Origin: Bacteroidota bacterium
Lineage (GTDB): Bacteria; Bacteroidota; Bacteroidia; NS11-12g; UBA955
DNA length: 64,000 bases
Direction of reading: 5' to 3'
Assembly (NCBI GenBank): GCA_016787485.1
Contig: JAEUUL010000024.1
Span: forward strand, 62,001-126,000
A program made the translations under genes and the position numbers. Positions 34,623-44,074 of the stretch are shown piece after piece; position 1 is the stretch's first letter, and the number at the start of each line of letters is the position of its first letter. Below the pieces are notes generated by a model that was not told the origin of the DNA, ran no database searches, and worked only from the letters and a program-made list of their open reading frames with translations.

Positions 34623-36716
34623 TCAGGGTGCAAAAGTAAGGGGTTTGGTCCATTGACCACCGGGAGTGGTTACCCGGACAAAATAGATTGATGCTGCAGA
34701 AGCACCCGGGTTGGGTATCCGCAACTCCTGTCTGCCGGCCTGCAAATCACCGTCGAACACACGTGTTACCACACGTCCCGCCATATCAAGCAATTCCACC
34801 GTGGCTCTGGTATTCTGTACAGGTTCCAGTTGCAGCAGTGCATGGTCAGTGGCAGGGTTAGGGTACAGTGCCAGGGTAATTCCGGACACACCCGTAGGTT
34901 CCAGTCCGGCAAACCAGGCTCCGATATTCAGATTGTCCAGATACACAGGATTGCCTTTATCGCTGATAACATCAATTTTAAAGATGGCATATTTAGCCGT
35001 GTCCAGACTCAGACTGCCCAACGATGGCACGGCCAGCAGTTTCCATTGCGATTTGCCAGTGGGTGCGAAATTGGCAGTTACCGGGGCTCCTGCGTACGCC
35101 AGCCCTGAACCGGATCTTTCAAGTATTTGTACAAAGCTGTTTCCGCAGTCTGTACTCACATAAACCCTTAATGTTTCAGTGCTTGTGGTATAGGCCGGTG
35201 CATAGGCGCAATAAAAAGAAATCCGGCTTGTGCCACCTTTGAGTGAAGACAAATTCAACGGCGGGGTGCGGAAACTATATACCGTGCCCAATGCATCGGT
35301 ATTTTTCACCGGTGCTTTGAAACACTGACTACCGGTATAGGAAACAGCATTGGTGGTAGTCCACACAGCGGGAGACGGCGATACTGCGATATATCCTCTG
35401 GGTGAAGGATCAGACTCAAAACCTTCTTCTACATTGGGCAGACCAGCACTGTTGCGGCTGATCACAGTAATATAGTCAGTAACGGATTTGTTGTTGCTGC
35501 CTTTCGCATTTTGCACAGTAAGCGATACGGTGTATTTACCAGGGGTTTGGTATACCACTGTTGGGTTCGCATCTGTGCTGCTGCTGATGTTTGCACCGGC
35601 AAAGGACCAACTGCGTGCTGCAACAGACGCCTTGCAGCTTACATCATAGAATTTTACCGGAGTCCCTGCACAAACCACGGTCTGACTGCTTACAAAATTG
35701 GCAAGAGGGGCGGAACTGCCCGGTGTTATTCCAGTCGCTATCAGATTGTTTGCCGAAACGATGTTGCTGCGGTTAAAGGATGTACCCGTTTTCAGGTAAG
35801 CGTGCATTCTCGCTTTTTGCTGCAGTGTAAACATCGCCATACACTTTCCGTCGCTGTAGTCCATATAATTCTCCCACTGGTCAGGAAGGTCAGGTTGGTC
35901 TGTGCTGCAGGAATTTCCTGCGGAAGGGCAGTTGGCATTGGTTGTACTGCTGAAAACAGGAGGCGTATCCGAGCACAAATCATCATCACCGCATCCACCC
36001 TGAAAAGTATGGTACAAGCCCAGCCAGTGGCCCACCTCATGGGTCAGGGTTCTTCCACTGTCACTTAATGCTCCTGTTCCTATACTTCCTACCCGGTCAC
36101 TGCGCACCACGACCCCATCCCGGTTGGTCATCCACGGAAAAACAGCGTAACCAAGTGTGGTAGATCCTGCCTGAGTGCTTGCGATGGAAGAAACCACCCA
36201 AATATTGAGGTATTTGGTTTTGTCCCAATAAACCAGATTCTTTACCTCTTCGGTAGACATATTCACCTCTATACCTGCTGTGGAATAAATGCGGTTAATA
36301 CCATCGGTACAGGCGCCATTGGGATCCACACTTGCCAGCTTGAATTGTATCTGGCAATCCGCGGCAACCGAAGTAAACTGGGACCTTATTTTGTTTTTAT
36401 TCCAATTCAGATAGTTAAAGTCGTTGTTCAATATTCTCATCTGATCCAGAATTTGCTCGCGGCTGATATTCTCCGGACCACCTGTATGCACTACATGAAA
36501 TACCACTGGTATCGTAAAGATGGCGGCGCGGCTGGCAGGCCCTTTCTGAGCCTGGGCGGCAGACATATTTGCAGAAAATTCCCGTGCCTTCAGCGCCGGA
36601 TCCCTATCCAGCATCATCTGGTAATAGTCTTCAGTACCGCAATGATGGGTTTGTGCATGTACACGTCCGGTCAGGCCGCTGAGCAGCATTCCACCCCAAA
36701 TCAACCATTTGTTCAT
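34623..36716 (-). CDS. Secreted M43 (pappalysin-type) metalloprotease with PKD domain and T9SS sorting domain
   Basis: 697 aa from ATG 36716. Signal peptide 1-22 (LIWGGMLLSGLTGRVHAQ). M43 zinc motif HEVGHWLGLYH at 226-236, with the downstream Met-turn in NYMDYSDGKCMAMFT. A PKD-like domain follows (around 390-480, PTVVYQTPGKYTVSLTVQNAKG). The C-terminal sorting domain contains LALYPNPATDHALLQL and a closing SIYFVRV. Exported extracellular protease, probably T9SS cargo. The upstream part of the open frame (to 36959) lies over yraN antisense and is not coding. TTAATTTG, one mismatch to the -7 box, is 13 nt upstream. Confidence 0.93.
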   Translation of the reverse strand: MNKWLIWGGMLLSGLTGRVHAQTHHCGTEDYYQMMLDRDPALKAREFSANMSAAQAQKGPASRAAIFTIPVVFHVVHTGGPENISREQILDQMRILNNDFNYLNWNKNKIRSQFTSVAADCQIQFKLASVDPNGACTDGINRIYSTAGIEVNMSTEEVKNLVYWDKTKYLNIWVVSSIASTQAGSTTLGYAVFPWMTNRDGVVVRSDRVGSIGTGALSDSGRTLTHEVGHWLGLYHTFQGGCGDDDLCSDTPPVFSSTTNANCPSAGNSCSTDQPDLPDQWENYMDYSDGKCMAMFTLQQKARMHAYLKTGTSFNRSNIVSANNLIATGITPGSSAPLANFVSSQTVVCAGTPVKFYDVSCKASVAARSWSFAGANISSSTDANPTVVYQTPGKYTVSLTVQNAKGSNNKSVTDYITVISRNSAGLPNVEEGFESDPSPRGYIAVSPSPAVWTTTNAVSYTGSQCFKAPVKNTDALGTVYSFRTPPLNLSSLKGGTSRISFYCAYAPAYTTSTETLRVYVSTDCGNSFVQILERSGSGLAYAGAPVTANFAPTGKSQWKLLAVPSLGSLSLDTAKYAIFKIDVISDKGNPVYLDNLNIGAWFAGLEPTGVSGITLALYPNPATDHALLQLEPVQNTRATVELLDMAGRVVTRVFDGDLQAGRQELRIPNPGASAASIYFVRVTTPGGQWTKPLTFAP
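34631..34638 (-). promoter_or_regulatory. -7 box TACTTTTG of topA
   Basis: Exact match on the minus strand, 22 nt before the topA ATG and inside the last codons of the M43 protease gene. topA therefore seems to have its own promoter despite the short gap. Confidence 0.6.
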
Positions 36717-36798
36717 TCTCAAATTTTTGCAAATTAACACTGTTTTACATGGTAAACAACCAACGGCGCCGGAATGTTGCAAAGCCCTGATAATTGTT

Positions 36799-37173
36799 TC
36801 AATTCCCGCCCAATGGGAAAAACGCATCGGGGAAATGCTGCAATTGCCTGCCCCATGGCAGATAAATAATGGAAATGACATCAAAGCGCACAGGACCCTC
36901 GTGATTCCGCAATTCGGCATAGGCCATACCCGCCTCCAGCATGCCTTGCTGCTTGGCATATTTTACAGCTTCTTCCGGCATTCCATGCCTTTCGGTACTG
37001 CGTGCTTTTACTTCCACAAAAATCAGTCGCCGGCCATCGGTGGCTATCAAATCCAGTTCATGCCGGCCATGCCGCCAGTTGCGTTCCAGCACCTGCAATC
37101 CTTTCCGCTGCAGCCACAGTGCGGCATCGTCTTCACCGCGCATACCCAGTTCTTTTTTCTCACCGGCTGCCAT
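36799..37173 (-). CDS. yraN: YraN family (UPF0102) endonuclease-like protein
   Basis: 124 aa. Motif pattern of the Holliday junction resolvase-like fold: GMRGEDDAALWLQRKGLQVLERN, the acidic ELDLIATDGRRLIFVEVKAR with D-(x)n-ExK catalytic residues. Function in cells unknown. Divergent from lipB; its ATG (37173) has a one-mismatch -7 box TTAATTTG at 37182-37189. Confidence 0.92.
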   Translation of the reverse strand: MAAGEKKELGMRGEDDAALWLQRKGLQVLERNWRHGRHELDLIATDGRRLIFVEVKARSTERHGMPEEAVKYAKQQGMLEAGMAYAELRNHEGPVRFDVISIIYLPWGRQLQHFPDAFFPLGGN

Positions 37174-37210
37174 TCCGGCAGCAAATTAAGCATTGCACCC
37201 CACAGCTCCC

Positions 37211-37218
37211 TACCTTTG
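37211..37218 (+). promoter_or_regulatory. -7 box TACCTTTG of lipB
   Basis: Exact match ending 4 nt before the lipB ATG at 37223. Transcription would begin at or within a base or two of the start codon, so the mRNA would be essentially leaderless. It also rules out the upstream in-frame ATG at 37193. Confidence 0.6.
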
Positions 37219-37222
37219 TGCC

Positions 37223-37900
37223 ATGCAATCCTGTGTACTATCCGATTTAGGCATGATGGACTATGCCAAGGCCTGGGATCTGCAAAAACAACTCTTTCAG
37301 GGAAAAATAACCCAGAAAAGCAATGGAGAAAAACCATTGCATCACCTGTTAATGGTAGAGCATCCGCACGTATACACCTTTGGGAAAAGTGCAAACAGGG
37401 AGAACCTGCTCGTGGATCCGGAGCAACTGGCAGCGCTTGGCGCGAAAGTATATGACATTGAACGGGGCGGTGATATCACATACCATGGTCCCGGACAACT
37501 TGTGGCCTACCCCATTTTCGATCTGGAGCAATTGGGTGTAGGGGTGAAAGCTTTTGTGGAAGGGATAGAAACGGCCATAATCCGCACGCTGGCGGCCTGG
37601 AACATACAGGGGGAAATCATTCCCGACCGCATAGGTGTATGGATTGACAAGGACACCGACAAGGAAAGGAAAATTGCAGCCATCGGCATCAAATGCAGCC
37701 GCTATGTGAGCATGCATGGCCTGGCACTGAACGTAAATACAAATCTTGACATGTTCCGCCATATTGTCCCTTGTGGCATTGCAGACAAAGCTGTGGCAAG
37801 CATGCAAAATGAAATTACCGGAAAAATTGACATGTCTGACGTAAAATTGGAATTGGGCAAACAATTTGCCTCTATCTTTGGACTTAAATACCTTACATGA
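37223..37900 (+). CDS. lipB: Octanoyltransferase LipB
   Basis: Transfers octanoate from octanoyl-ACP to lipoyl domains, such as that of the E2 at 29672-30994. 225 aa. RGGDITYHGPGQLVAYPI is the family hallmark; the catalytic Lys lies in KIAAIGIKCSRYVSMHG and the Cys in HIVPCGIADKAVAS. ATG 37223 fits the conserved start and the promoter box. Its TGA overlaps the lemA ATG by four bases. Confidence 0.96.
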   Translation: MQSCVLSDLGMMDYAKAWDLQKQLFQGKITQKSNGEKPLHHLLMVEHPHVYTFGKSANRENLLVDPEQLAALGAKVYDIERGGDITYHGPGQLVAYPIFDLEQLGVGVKAFVEGIETAIIRTLAAWNIQGEIIPDRIGVWIDKDTDKERKIAAIGIKCSRYVSMHGLALNVNTNLDMFRHIVPCGIADKAVASMQNEITGKIDMSDVKLELGKQFASIFGLKYLT

Positions 37901-38493
37901 ACACAAAAAATATTGGATTGCTGATTACCGCCGGACTGGTGGCTATTCTGCTGATGGTAGGCTGCGGTGGCTATAATGGCCTGGTGCGTGGCGACGAGAA
38001 TGTAAAACAAGCCTGGGGTAATGTGCAGGTGCAATATCAGCGCCGTGCAGATCTTATTCCCGGTTTGATCCGCACTGTGCAGGAAGCTGCCAAAAATGAA
38101 AAAGACATTTTGTCTACCGTTACCAAAGCCCGGGCAGGGATTACTGAAGCCAAATCTGAAATAGACAAAGCGACCTCACCGCAGGAAATTGAAGCAGCAA
38201 ACCGCAAAATCACCAGTGCACTGACTATTGCTGTTGAAGCATACCCACAGATACGCAGTACTGAGGCCTTTCTGAAATTGCAGGATGACCTGAACGGAAC
38301 AGAAAACCGCATAGGAACCGTGCGCAGCGACTACAATGCTGCTGTAAAAGAATACAATGTATCTGTGCGGAGTTTCCCCAGAAACATTCTGGCCGGCATG
38401 TTTGGTTTCAAGCAGAAAGAAGAGTTCAAAGCCAAAGAAGGCGCAGAAGATGTGCCGGATTACGACAAGCTCTTCGACAAAGGCAAGAACTAA
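37897..38493 (+). CDS. LemA family protein
   Basis: 198 aa. N-terminal hydrophobic anchor with a lipobox-like LLMVGC at about 16-23, then the LemA core: YNGLVRGDENVKQAWGNV, RRADLIPGLIRTV and YNAAVKEYNVSVRSFPRNILAGMFGF. Coiled-coil helical bundle exposed outside the membrane. Overlaps lipB by ATGA and precedes the first TPM gene by 5 nt; LemA and TPM proteins frequently co-occur. Confidence 0.93.
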   Translation: MNTKNIGLLITAGLVAILLMVGCGGYNGLVRGDENVKQAWGNVQVQYQRRADLIPGLIRTVQEAAKNEKDILSTVTKARAGITEAKSEIDKATSPQEIEAANRKITSALTIAVEAYPQIRSTEAFLKLQDDLNGTENRIGTVRSDYNAAVKEYNVSVRSFPRNILAGMFGFKQKEEFKAKEGAEDVPDYDKLFDKGKN

Positions 38494-38498
38494 ACCCC

Positions 38499-38945
38499 AT
38501 GTGGTTTACCCTTTCAAAAAAACCTTCCCTGCCAAAGGAGGAAGAATACCGTATTGTACAGGCCATACGCCATGCTGAAAGCCAGTGTACTGCTGAATTG
38601 CGCGTGCATCTGGGAGGTAAACCAAAAGAAAGTCCGTTGCAGGAAGCGACCCGTTTATTTCATAAACTGGGAATGCAAAAAACCGCTGCAAGAAACGGGG
38701 TGCTGATTTACGTGTCACTCGCCAGTCGTCAGTTTGCCATTATCGGAGATGAAGGCATTCATAAACATGTGCAGGAAAATTTCTGGCAGGATGTAAAAAC
38801 AGAAATGCAGGTCCTTTTTCAGAAAGAACAAGTTGCCGATGCCATTATTCATGGAATTCAGCGGGCGGGCGAGCAGTTGATGATTCATTTTCCGGCCACA
38901 GGCCACAACCCCAACGAACTCACCGATGAAATATCACGCGGGTAA
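38499..38945 (+). CDS. TPM domain protein (TLP18.3/Psb32/MOLO-1 type), cytosolic
   Basis: 148 aa without a signal peptide. TPM pattern: EEEYRIVQAIRHAESQCTAELRVHL, RNGVLIYVSLASRQFAIIGDEGI, then a C-terminal helix region. The TPM fold is alpha/beta and its biochemical role is not settled (phosphatase or membrane-protein maintenance). Overlaps the following TPM gene by 20 nt. Confidence 0.86.
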   Translation: MWFTLSKKPSLPKEEEYRIVQAIRHAESQCTAELRVHLGGKPKESPLQEATRLFHKLGMQKTAARNGVLIYVSLASRQFAIIGDEGIHKHVQENFWQDVKTEMQVLFQKEQVADAIIHGIQRAGEQLMIHFPATGHNPNELTDEISRG

Positions 38946-39672
38946 ATTCGGCTTGATACTGGGGTTGCTGTGCAGCAGTATGCTCTGCGCCCAGGAACGT
39001 AAACCTGTGCGCGATTATGTGGGACTGGTGAATGATTTTGCCGGTGTGCTTTCTGCCGGAGACAGGCAATTGCTTGAAACAAAACTGCGGAAATACGAAG
39101 ACAGCACCAGCACGCAGATTGTTGTTGTTACCGAAAAATCACTCAACGGCCGCGATCAGTTCGACCGAAGCATGGATTTTACACGGGGATGGGGCATTGG
39201 CGGCAAGAAAAACAACAATGGGGTATTGCTCTATGTCGCTTTGGATGAGAGAAAAATAAGTATACGTGCCAGTGATGCAACTACCGGAACACTTATCGAC
39301 AGCAAATCCGGAGAAATCATCCGGAATGTAATAGCTCCGCACATGCGCACCGGTGCATATTATCAGGCTTTTGATGCTGGTACAACCGCCATCATACAAG
39401 TACTGGGAGGAGAATTCAAAGCCGGTGGAAAACCCAAACCCAAAATGCCCACCGGTCTGATTGTGATGATTATCATCATTGTGATTTTTATCATCATCTT
39501 CAACAACAGGGGTCCCAACAGGGGTTTCCGCAACACCGGTGCCTACTGGTGGGGTGGTGGCGGATTCGGCGGCGGCAGCTGGGGCGGTGGCGGCAGCAGC
39601 GGTGGCAGCAGTTGGGGCGGTATGGGCGGTGGCGGCGGCTGGAGTGGCGGCGGTGCCGATGGAGGCTGGTAG
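38926..39672 (+). CDS. Exported TPM domain protein, YgcG-like, glycine-rich tail
   Basis: 248 aa. Signal peptide 1-22 (LILGLLCSSMLCAQ). TPM domain about 25-160 (YVGLVNDFAGVLSAGDRQLLETKL, STQIVVVTEKSLNG, NNNGVLLYVALDERKISI). One transmembrane helix near 175-193 (LIVMIIIIVIFIIIF), then a Gly/Ser/Trp-rich tail with repeated GGGSWGGG units, typical of YgcG. Membrane-anchored in the envelope; together with LemA and the soluble TPM protein it forms a three-gene set. Confidence 0.9.
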   Translation: MKYHAGKFGLILGLLCSSMLCAQERKPVRDYVGLVNDFAGVLSAGDRQLLETKLRKYEDSTSTQIVVVTEKSLNGRDQFDRSMDFTRGWGIGGKKNNNGVLLYVALDERKISIRASDATTGTLIDSKSGEIIRNVIAPHMRTGAYYQAFDAGTTAIIQVLGGEFKAGGKPKPKMPTGLIVMIIIIVIFIIIFNNRGPNRGFRNTGAYWWGGGGFGGGSWGGGGSSGGSSWGGMGGGGGWSGGGADGGW

Positions 39673-39807
39673 TTGGTCGTTCACCGTTACCGACCAGGTA
39701 AGGGTTAGTCCGTCACGGGATAATATCCCCACAAAAGCCTGAACAAACATCCTTTCGGGGTAAACAATTGGTTAACTTCGCGGTTTATAGAGGGGATCAG
39801 ATTTTAC

Positions 39808-42654
39808 GTGGAAAATCCAGAAGTATTTACAGACCGGGGTGAGATTGAAATCATCGGCGCCCGTGAGCATAACCTGAAAGATGTAGACCTGGTCATACCC
39901 CGGAATAAGCTGGTGGTATTCACCGGTTTGTCGGGTTCCGGCAAAAGCAGTCTGGCCTTTGATACCCTGTTTGCGGAAGGGCAGCGCCGTTATCTGGAAA
40001 GTTTCAGTGCATATGCCCGTCAGTTTATCGGCGACATGAAGCGGCCGGAAGTGGACAAGGTGTCTGGTCTGAGTCCGGTGATTTCCATAGAACAGAAGAC
40101 CGTAAGCCGGAATCCGCGGAGCACCGTGGGCACGGTGACCGAAATATACGATTTTTTGCGCCTGCTCTTTGCCCGTGCCGGTGAAGCCTTCAGCCATGTT
40201 ACGGGTGAAAAAATGGTGCGGTTTACCGAAGAGCAAATTATTCAAACGCTGGCAGAAAAATTTCAGGGGTCGAAAATCACAGTTTTGGCACCTGTGGTGC
40301 GCGGCAGAAAAGGACATTACCGGGAATTGTTTGAACTGGTGAAAAAACGGGGTTACAACAAGGTGCGCATTGACGGGGAAATTGCCGAAATCAAGCCAGG
40401 CCTGCAGGTAGACCGTTATAAAATCCATGACATTGAAGTGGTGATAGACCGGGTGGATGCCAATCCGCTGAGCACCTCACGTTTGGCTGAAAGTGTAAAA
40501 ACCGCTTTGAAAATGGGTGAAGGCAATATGCTGGTATTGGAAGGAGAAACGGCCCACCCTTACAGCAAATTCCTTATGGACCCGGTCAGCGGCATCAGTT
40601 ATGATGAGCCCCAACCCAATACCTTTTCTTTCAACTCCCCCTATGGCGCCTGTGAGGAGTGCGAGGGACTTGGCGAAGTGGCCGAAGTGAATATTGATTA
40701 CATCATTCCGGACCGCAGCAAGAGCATCAATAAAGGAGCCATTATTCCCATCGGTGAATTTCGCGAGAACTGGACGTTTATGCAATTGCGCGGCCTCGCC
40801 AAACACCACAAATTCAGCCTGGCTGACCCGGTGGAAAAACTCACAAAAGCCCAGTTGGATGTAATTCTGTATGGCAGCAAGGAATCCTTTATACTCGAAT
40901 ACACCGGCTCAGACGGGAAAAAGCACCGGCACAACAGCACCTACAAAGGAGTAGTGCACTATATCGCAGAGAATTACTACGAAAGCGAGGATGACAAACT
41001 GAGGCAGTGGGCCGAAGAATTCATGCATCAGCAGGAATGTCCGGTGTGCAATGGCAGCCGCCTGAAACCTGTAGCCGCCTGGTATCGCTTTGGCAATAAA
41101 AACATTTCAGAACTGGGTCGCATGAGCATCGGAGATCTCACACGCTGGTTTGAAAAAGTTGACAAGGACATCACCGAAAGGCAGCGCATCATCAGCGCAG
41201 AACTGCTGAAGGAAATCCGCAGCCGGCTTGGCTTTCTCACCGGTGTGGGACTGGATTACCTGAGCCTGAACAGCCCTGCCCGCACCCTCAGTGGTGGCGA
41301 AGCCCAGCGCATTCGGCTTGCCACACAAATCGGCAGCAAACTGGTCAATGTGCTGTACATCCTGGATGAACCCAGCATTGGCCTCCACCAGCGCGACAAT
41401 GAAAAACTGATAGAAAGCCTGAAAGAACTCCGTGATCTGGGAAACACAGTGTTGGTAGTGGAACACGACAAAGACATGATGCTGGAAAGCGACTGGCTGG
41501 TGGAAATCGGTCCGGGAGCCGGAGTACACGGAGGCCGCATAGTAGCCAATGATACGGTGCAGGGCTTTATGAAATCCGCATCGGTTACTGCCGAGTTTCT
41601 TGCAGGCAAACGCAACATTCCTGTGCCTGCTGAAAGGCGGGTTCCCGGTAAGGAAAAGCTGGTAATCAAAGGTGCTACAGGCCACAACCTGCAAAATACC
41701 GACCTGGAAATTCCGCTGGGATTGTTTGTATGTATTACCGGGGTGAGTGGCAGTGGGAAAAGTTCCCTCATCAATGAAACCCTCTACCCCATTCTGCAAA
41801 ACCATGTGTACCGCACCCATTACCGTCCCCTGCCCTACAAATCAGTAAAAGGACTGGAGCATGTGGACAAAATCATACGCATAGACCAGAGTCCCATTGG
41901 CCGCACCCCGCGCAGCAACCCTGCAACGTATGTAGGTGTGTTTACGGATATCCGCAACCTGTTTGCGGAGTTACCCGAAGCCCGGATCCGCGGATACAAA
42001 CCCGGTCGCTTTAGTTTCAACGTAAAGGGAGGTCGCTGCGAAGGCTGCTCCGGTGGGGGACGCAAAGTGATAGAAATGAATTTCCTTCCCGATGTGGAAG
42101 TATTGTGTGATGTATGCCATGGCAAGCGTTTCAACCGCGAAACCCTGGAAGTGCGATACCGTGGTAAAAGCATTTACGATGTGCTGGAAATGAGTATTGA
42201 ACACGCCGTGGAATTCTTTGAAAACATGCCCCATATAAGGCGCAAAATCAAAACCATGGCCGATGTGGGACTGGGTTATATTACCCTCGGACAAAGCAGC
42301 ACAACCCTCAGCGGTGGAGAGGCGCAGCGGGTAAAACTGGCCACCGAACTGAGCAAGCGCGACACCGGAAATACCGTTTATATTCTTGATGAGCCCACCA
42401 CCGGACTGCATTTCGACGATATACGCCAGTTGTTGCAGGTGTTGCAGGAACTGACCGACAAAGGCAATACCGTAATTGTGATAGAGCACAATATGGATGT
42501 GATCAAAGTGGCCGATTATGTGATTGATCTGGGGCCGGAAGGCGGCATAGGCGGAGGGCGCATTATTGCCAAAGGGACACCGGAAGAAGTTGCTGCCACC
42601 AAAGGAAGCCACACCGGCCGATTCCTGAAAAAGGAACTCAAACCCGGTAAATAA
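39808..42654 (+). CDS. uvrA: Excinuclease ABC subunit A
   Basis: Damage-recognition ATPase of nucleotide excision repair. 948 aa. GTG start at 39808. Two ABC modules: first Walker [15 protein letters not shown], second [14 protein letters not shown]; signatures [12 protein letters not shown] and [12 protein letters not shown]; Walker [15 protein letters not shown] and [11 protein letters not shown]. Zinc-finger cysteines: CEECEGLG and CPVCNGSRL in the first module, CEGCSGGG and CDVCHGKRF in the second. TAACTTCG (39773-39780), a one-mismatch -7 box, lies 27 nt upstream. Confidence 0.98.
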   Translation: MENPEVFTDRGEIEIIGAREHNLKDVDLVIPRNKLVVFTGLSGSGKSSLAFDTLFAEGQRRYLESFSAYARQFIGDMKRPEVDKVSGLSPVISIEQKTVSRNPRSTVGTVTEIYDFLRLLFARAGEAFSHVTGEKMVRFTEEQIIQTLAEKFQGSKITVLAPVVRGRKGHYRELFELVKKRGYNKVRIDGEIAEIKPGLQVDRYKIHDIEVVIDRVDANPLSTSRLAESVKTALKMGEGNMLVLEGETAHPYSKFLMDPVSGISYDEPQPNTFSFNSPYGACEECEGLGEVAEVNIDYIIPDRSKSINKGAIIPIGEFRENWTFMQLRGLAKHHKFSLADPVEKLTKAQLDVILYGSKESFILEYTGSDGKKHRHNSTYKGVVHYIAENYYESEDDKLRQWAEEFMHQQECPVCNGSRLKPVAAWYRFGNKNISELGRMSIGDLTRWFEKVDKDITERQRIISAELLKEIRSRLGFLTGVGLDYLSLNSPARTLSGGEAQRIRLATQIGSKLVNVLYILDEPSIGLHQRDNEKLIESLKELRDLGNTVLVVEHDKDMMLESDWLVEIGPGAGVHGGRIVANDTVQGFMKSASVTAEFLAGKRNIPVPAERRVPGKEKLVIKGATGHNLQNTDLEIPLGLFVCITGVSGSGKSSLINETLYPILQNHVYRTHYRPLPYKSVKGLEHVDKIIRIDQSPIGRTPRSNPATYVGVFTDIRNLFAELPEARIRGYKPGRFSFNVKGGRCEGCSGGGRKVIEMNFLPDVEVLCDVCHGKRFNRETLEVRYRGKSIYDVLEMSIEHAVEFFENMPHIRRKIKTMADVGLGYITLGQSSTTLSGGEAQRVKLATELSKRDTGNTVYILDEPTTGLHFDDIRQLLQVLQELTDKGNTVIVIEHNMDVIKVADYVIDLGPEGGIGGGRIIAKGTPEEVAATKGSHTGRFLKKELKPGK

Positions 42655-42722
42655 GGGTGAATTGTTCTATTCGGTTTATTGTCATTTTCCGCCGGACTGT
42701 AACTTTTGAACCACCAGTGGCG

Positions 42723-42730
42723 TAATTTTG
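42723..42730 (+). promoter_or_regulatory. -7 box TAATTTTG of the 42735 gene
   Basis: Exact TAnnTTTG match ending 4 nt before the ATG; predicted leaderless transcript. Confidence 0.55.
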
Positions 42731-42734
42731 ATAT

Positions 42735-43151
42735 ATGAAACACCGCAACCTGCTTCTGATGCTTCCCATGCTGCTTTTTTCTTTTTGCAAAAAGGATAAA
42801 ACCAGGGATTCCATGTTGCAAAACATTGGACCGGAAAAACCCCTGACCATTGTGTATGACTTCACCGGCTGTTTCAATATGGGTTCTGAGACCATCACCA
42901 TAAAGCAATCGGGCAATGGTTATGCCTATACCCTGAAGAGAAAAGATACAACCCTGCAGGGCTCATTCACCAAACAGGACGAAATCCGGTATGCCGCCTT
43001 TGAACGGGCCGGGAAAAAACTTTCCAGTCAGATCAATTGCACCACAGTGAGTGATTTCAACCTGAAATGTGGTTCAAAAGAAATTTATTTCCGCGACGGC
43101 AATTGTGCGTTTCCGGAGTGGGGTGAGTTTTATCAGGGCTTGAATAAATAA
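42735..43151 (+). CDS. Small exported (possible lipo)protein of unknown function
   Basis: 138 aa. Signal segment KHRNLLLMLPMLLFSFC followed by KKDK. The Cys is at the lipobox position, but Phe precedes it where Gly/Ala/Ser is usual, so lipidation is uncertain. The mature domain has four more cysteines (near 45, 101, 111 and 123), suggesting disulfides in the periplasm, and ends EFYQGLNK. No family recognised. Convergent with the thioredoxin operon. Confidence 0.72.
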   Translation: MKHRNLLLMLPMLLFSFCKKDKTRDSMLQNIGPEKPLTIVYDFTGCFNMGSETITIKQSGNGYAYTLKRKDTTLQGSFTKQDEIRYAAFERAGKKLSSQINCTTVSDFNLKCGSKEIYFRDGNCAFPEWGEFYQGLNK

Positions 43152-43171
43152 GGGATAAATTATACATCATA

Positions 43172-43480
43172 TCATCCGCCGTGTTGCTTTATCACCCGCT
43201 GTATTTCTGCAGCCTGCACCACCCCACTCTGCCGCCACAACACCTTTCCGTTCCGGAATAAAATCAGGGTAGGCACACCCTGAATCTGGTATTTGGCCGC
43301 GGCCTGCGGATTTTTATCTACGTCTACTTTAAGAATTTTCACATCCGCATCCATCTGATTTTTTACCTGTTCCAAAATGGGCGACATCACCTTACAGGGT
43401 CCGCACCAGGTGGCAAAAAAATCTACCAGAACGGGTTTGTCACCCGAAATCAATTCCTGAAAAGAATAAGTACCTGACAT
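43172..43480 (-). CDS. trxA: Thioredoxin
   Basis: 102 aa, no signal peptide, so cytosolic. Active site WCGPC with C26 and C29, followed by cis-Pro in GVPTLILF near 69. Lacks the leader helix of long thioredoxins and starts directly with YSFQELISGDKPVLVDF. Last gene of a four-gene operon (44320 to 43172), 2 nt after the small membrane gene. Likely reduces the persulfide or disulfide formed on the two rhodaneses upstream; inferred from context. Confidence 0.95.
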   Translation of the reverse strand: MSGTYSFQELISGDKPVLVDFFATWCGPCKVMSPILEQVKNQMDADVKILKVDVDKNPQAAAKYQIQGVPTLILFRNGKVLWRQSGVVQAAEIQRVIKQHGG

Positions 43481-43482
43481 AT

Positions 43483-43752
43483 TTATTTGAATTGTTTTGG
43501 ATTGGATTTTACTTCTTCAAAAACAACCGTTTCCTGTACATCTTCCATTCCGTGAGATTTCCGGGTATCACAGGATCCGGCACTGCAGCAACCCGTATTC
43601 GAAATGGCCTGAAACAACAACAGTCCGCCGAATAATGCAGGAAATACACCGCCACCACTCACAGACTGAAACACAAACGACACACCGAGTACCAGGCGCA
43701 AAATGCGCACCCAACTCCATGAACTTTGAATTGCTTCTATGAAAAATTTCAT
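43483..43752 (-). CDS. Small membrane protein, DUF2892/YgaP-like
   Basis: 89 aa with two hydrophobic segments (VRILRLVLGVSFVFQSV, about 16-32, and VFPALFGGLLLFQAI, about 37-51) directly followed by a cysteine motif NTGCCSAGSC. This resembles the membrane part of YgaP-like rhodanese fusions (DUF2892); here it is a separate gene beside two rhodaneses. Its start overlaps the upstream rhodanese stop (43749-43752). Confidence 0.7.
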   Translation of the reverse strand: MKFFIEAIQSSWSWVRILRLVLGVSFVFQSVSGGGVFPALFGGLLLFQAISNTGCCSAGSCDTRKSHGMEDVQETVVFEEVKSNPKQFK

Positions 43753-44063
43753 CCCAGTTTATTTCTCAGACTCATCCATCCCCCGCCGTTGTGTACCTGG
43801 GTAAATCCTTTGGATTTAAGCAAACCTTTTGCAGAGGCACTGCGCATTCCACTAGCACAACAGGTGATAATGGGTTTGTCTTTTTTCAATTTGCCCAATT
43901 GTGAAGGAAGCACATCCAGAGGAATATTCACAGCCCCATTGATATGGCCGCCGGCAAATTCGCCTTTGCTGCGCACATCAACAATCACCGCCCCGGATTT
44001 TAATAACTCTGCAAAGTCCACTGCTGGTGTTCCACCAAATAATTTTTTCAATATCTGCAACAT
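43749..44063 (-). CDS. Rhodanese-like sulfurtransferase B
   Basis: 104 aa from ATG 44063. Single rhodanese domain: AVIVDVRSKGEFAGGHINGAVNIPLD and the active-site loop CCASGMRSASA with the catalytic Cys. The ATG at 44120 would overlap the preceding rhodanese gene and is not preferred. The same active-site octet CCASGMRS occurs in the neighbour, pointing to duplication. It is 11 nt after that gene. Confidence 0.9.
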   Translation of the reverse strand: MLQILKKLFGGTPAVDFAELLKSGAVIVDVRSKGEFAGGHINGAVNIPLDVLPSQLGKLKKDKPIITCCASGMRSASAKGLLKSKGFTQVHNGGGWMSLRNKLG

Positions 44064-44074
44064 CTCCTGCTGAA

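Noticed and set aside
34653-36959. Extension of the M43 protease to an ATG at 36959
   Set aside because: The extra 81 residues lie antisense to yraN, and the signal peptide begins at 36716.
39540-39670. GGC/GGT tandem repeats
   Set aside because: They encode the Gly-rich tail of the TPM protein and need no other explanation.
39674-39696. Hairpin TGGTCG/CGACCA after the YgcG-like gene
   Set aside because: No T-run follows in either direction, so it is not called a terminator.
39139-39750. 203-codon frame antisense to the TPM/YgcG-like gene, Ala/Thr-rich
   Set aside because: Arises from the GGC/GGT glycine repeats on the plus strand; no promoter box.
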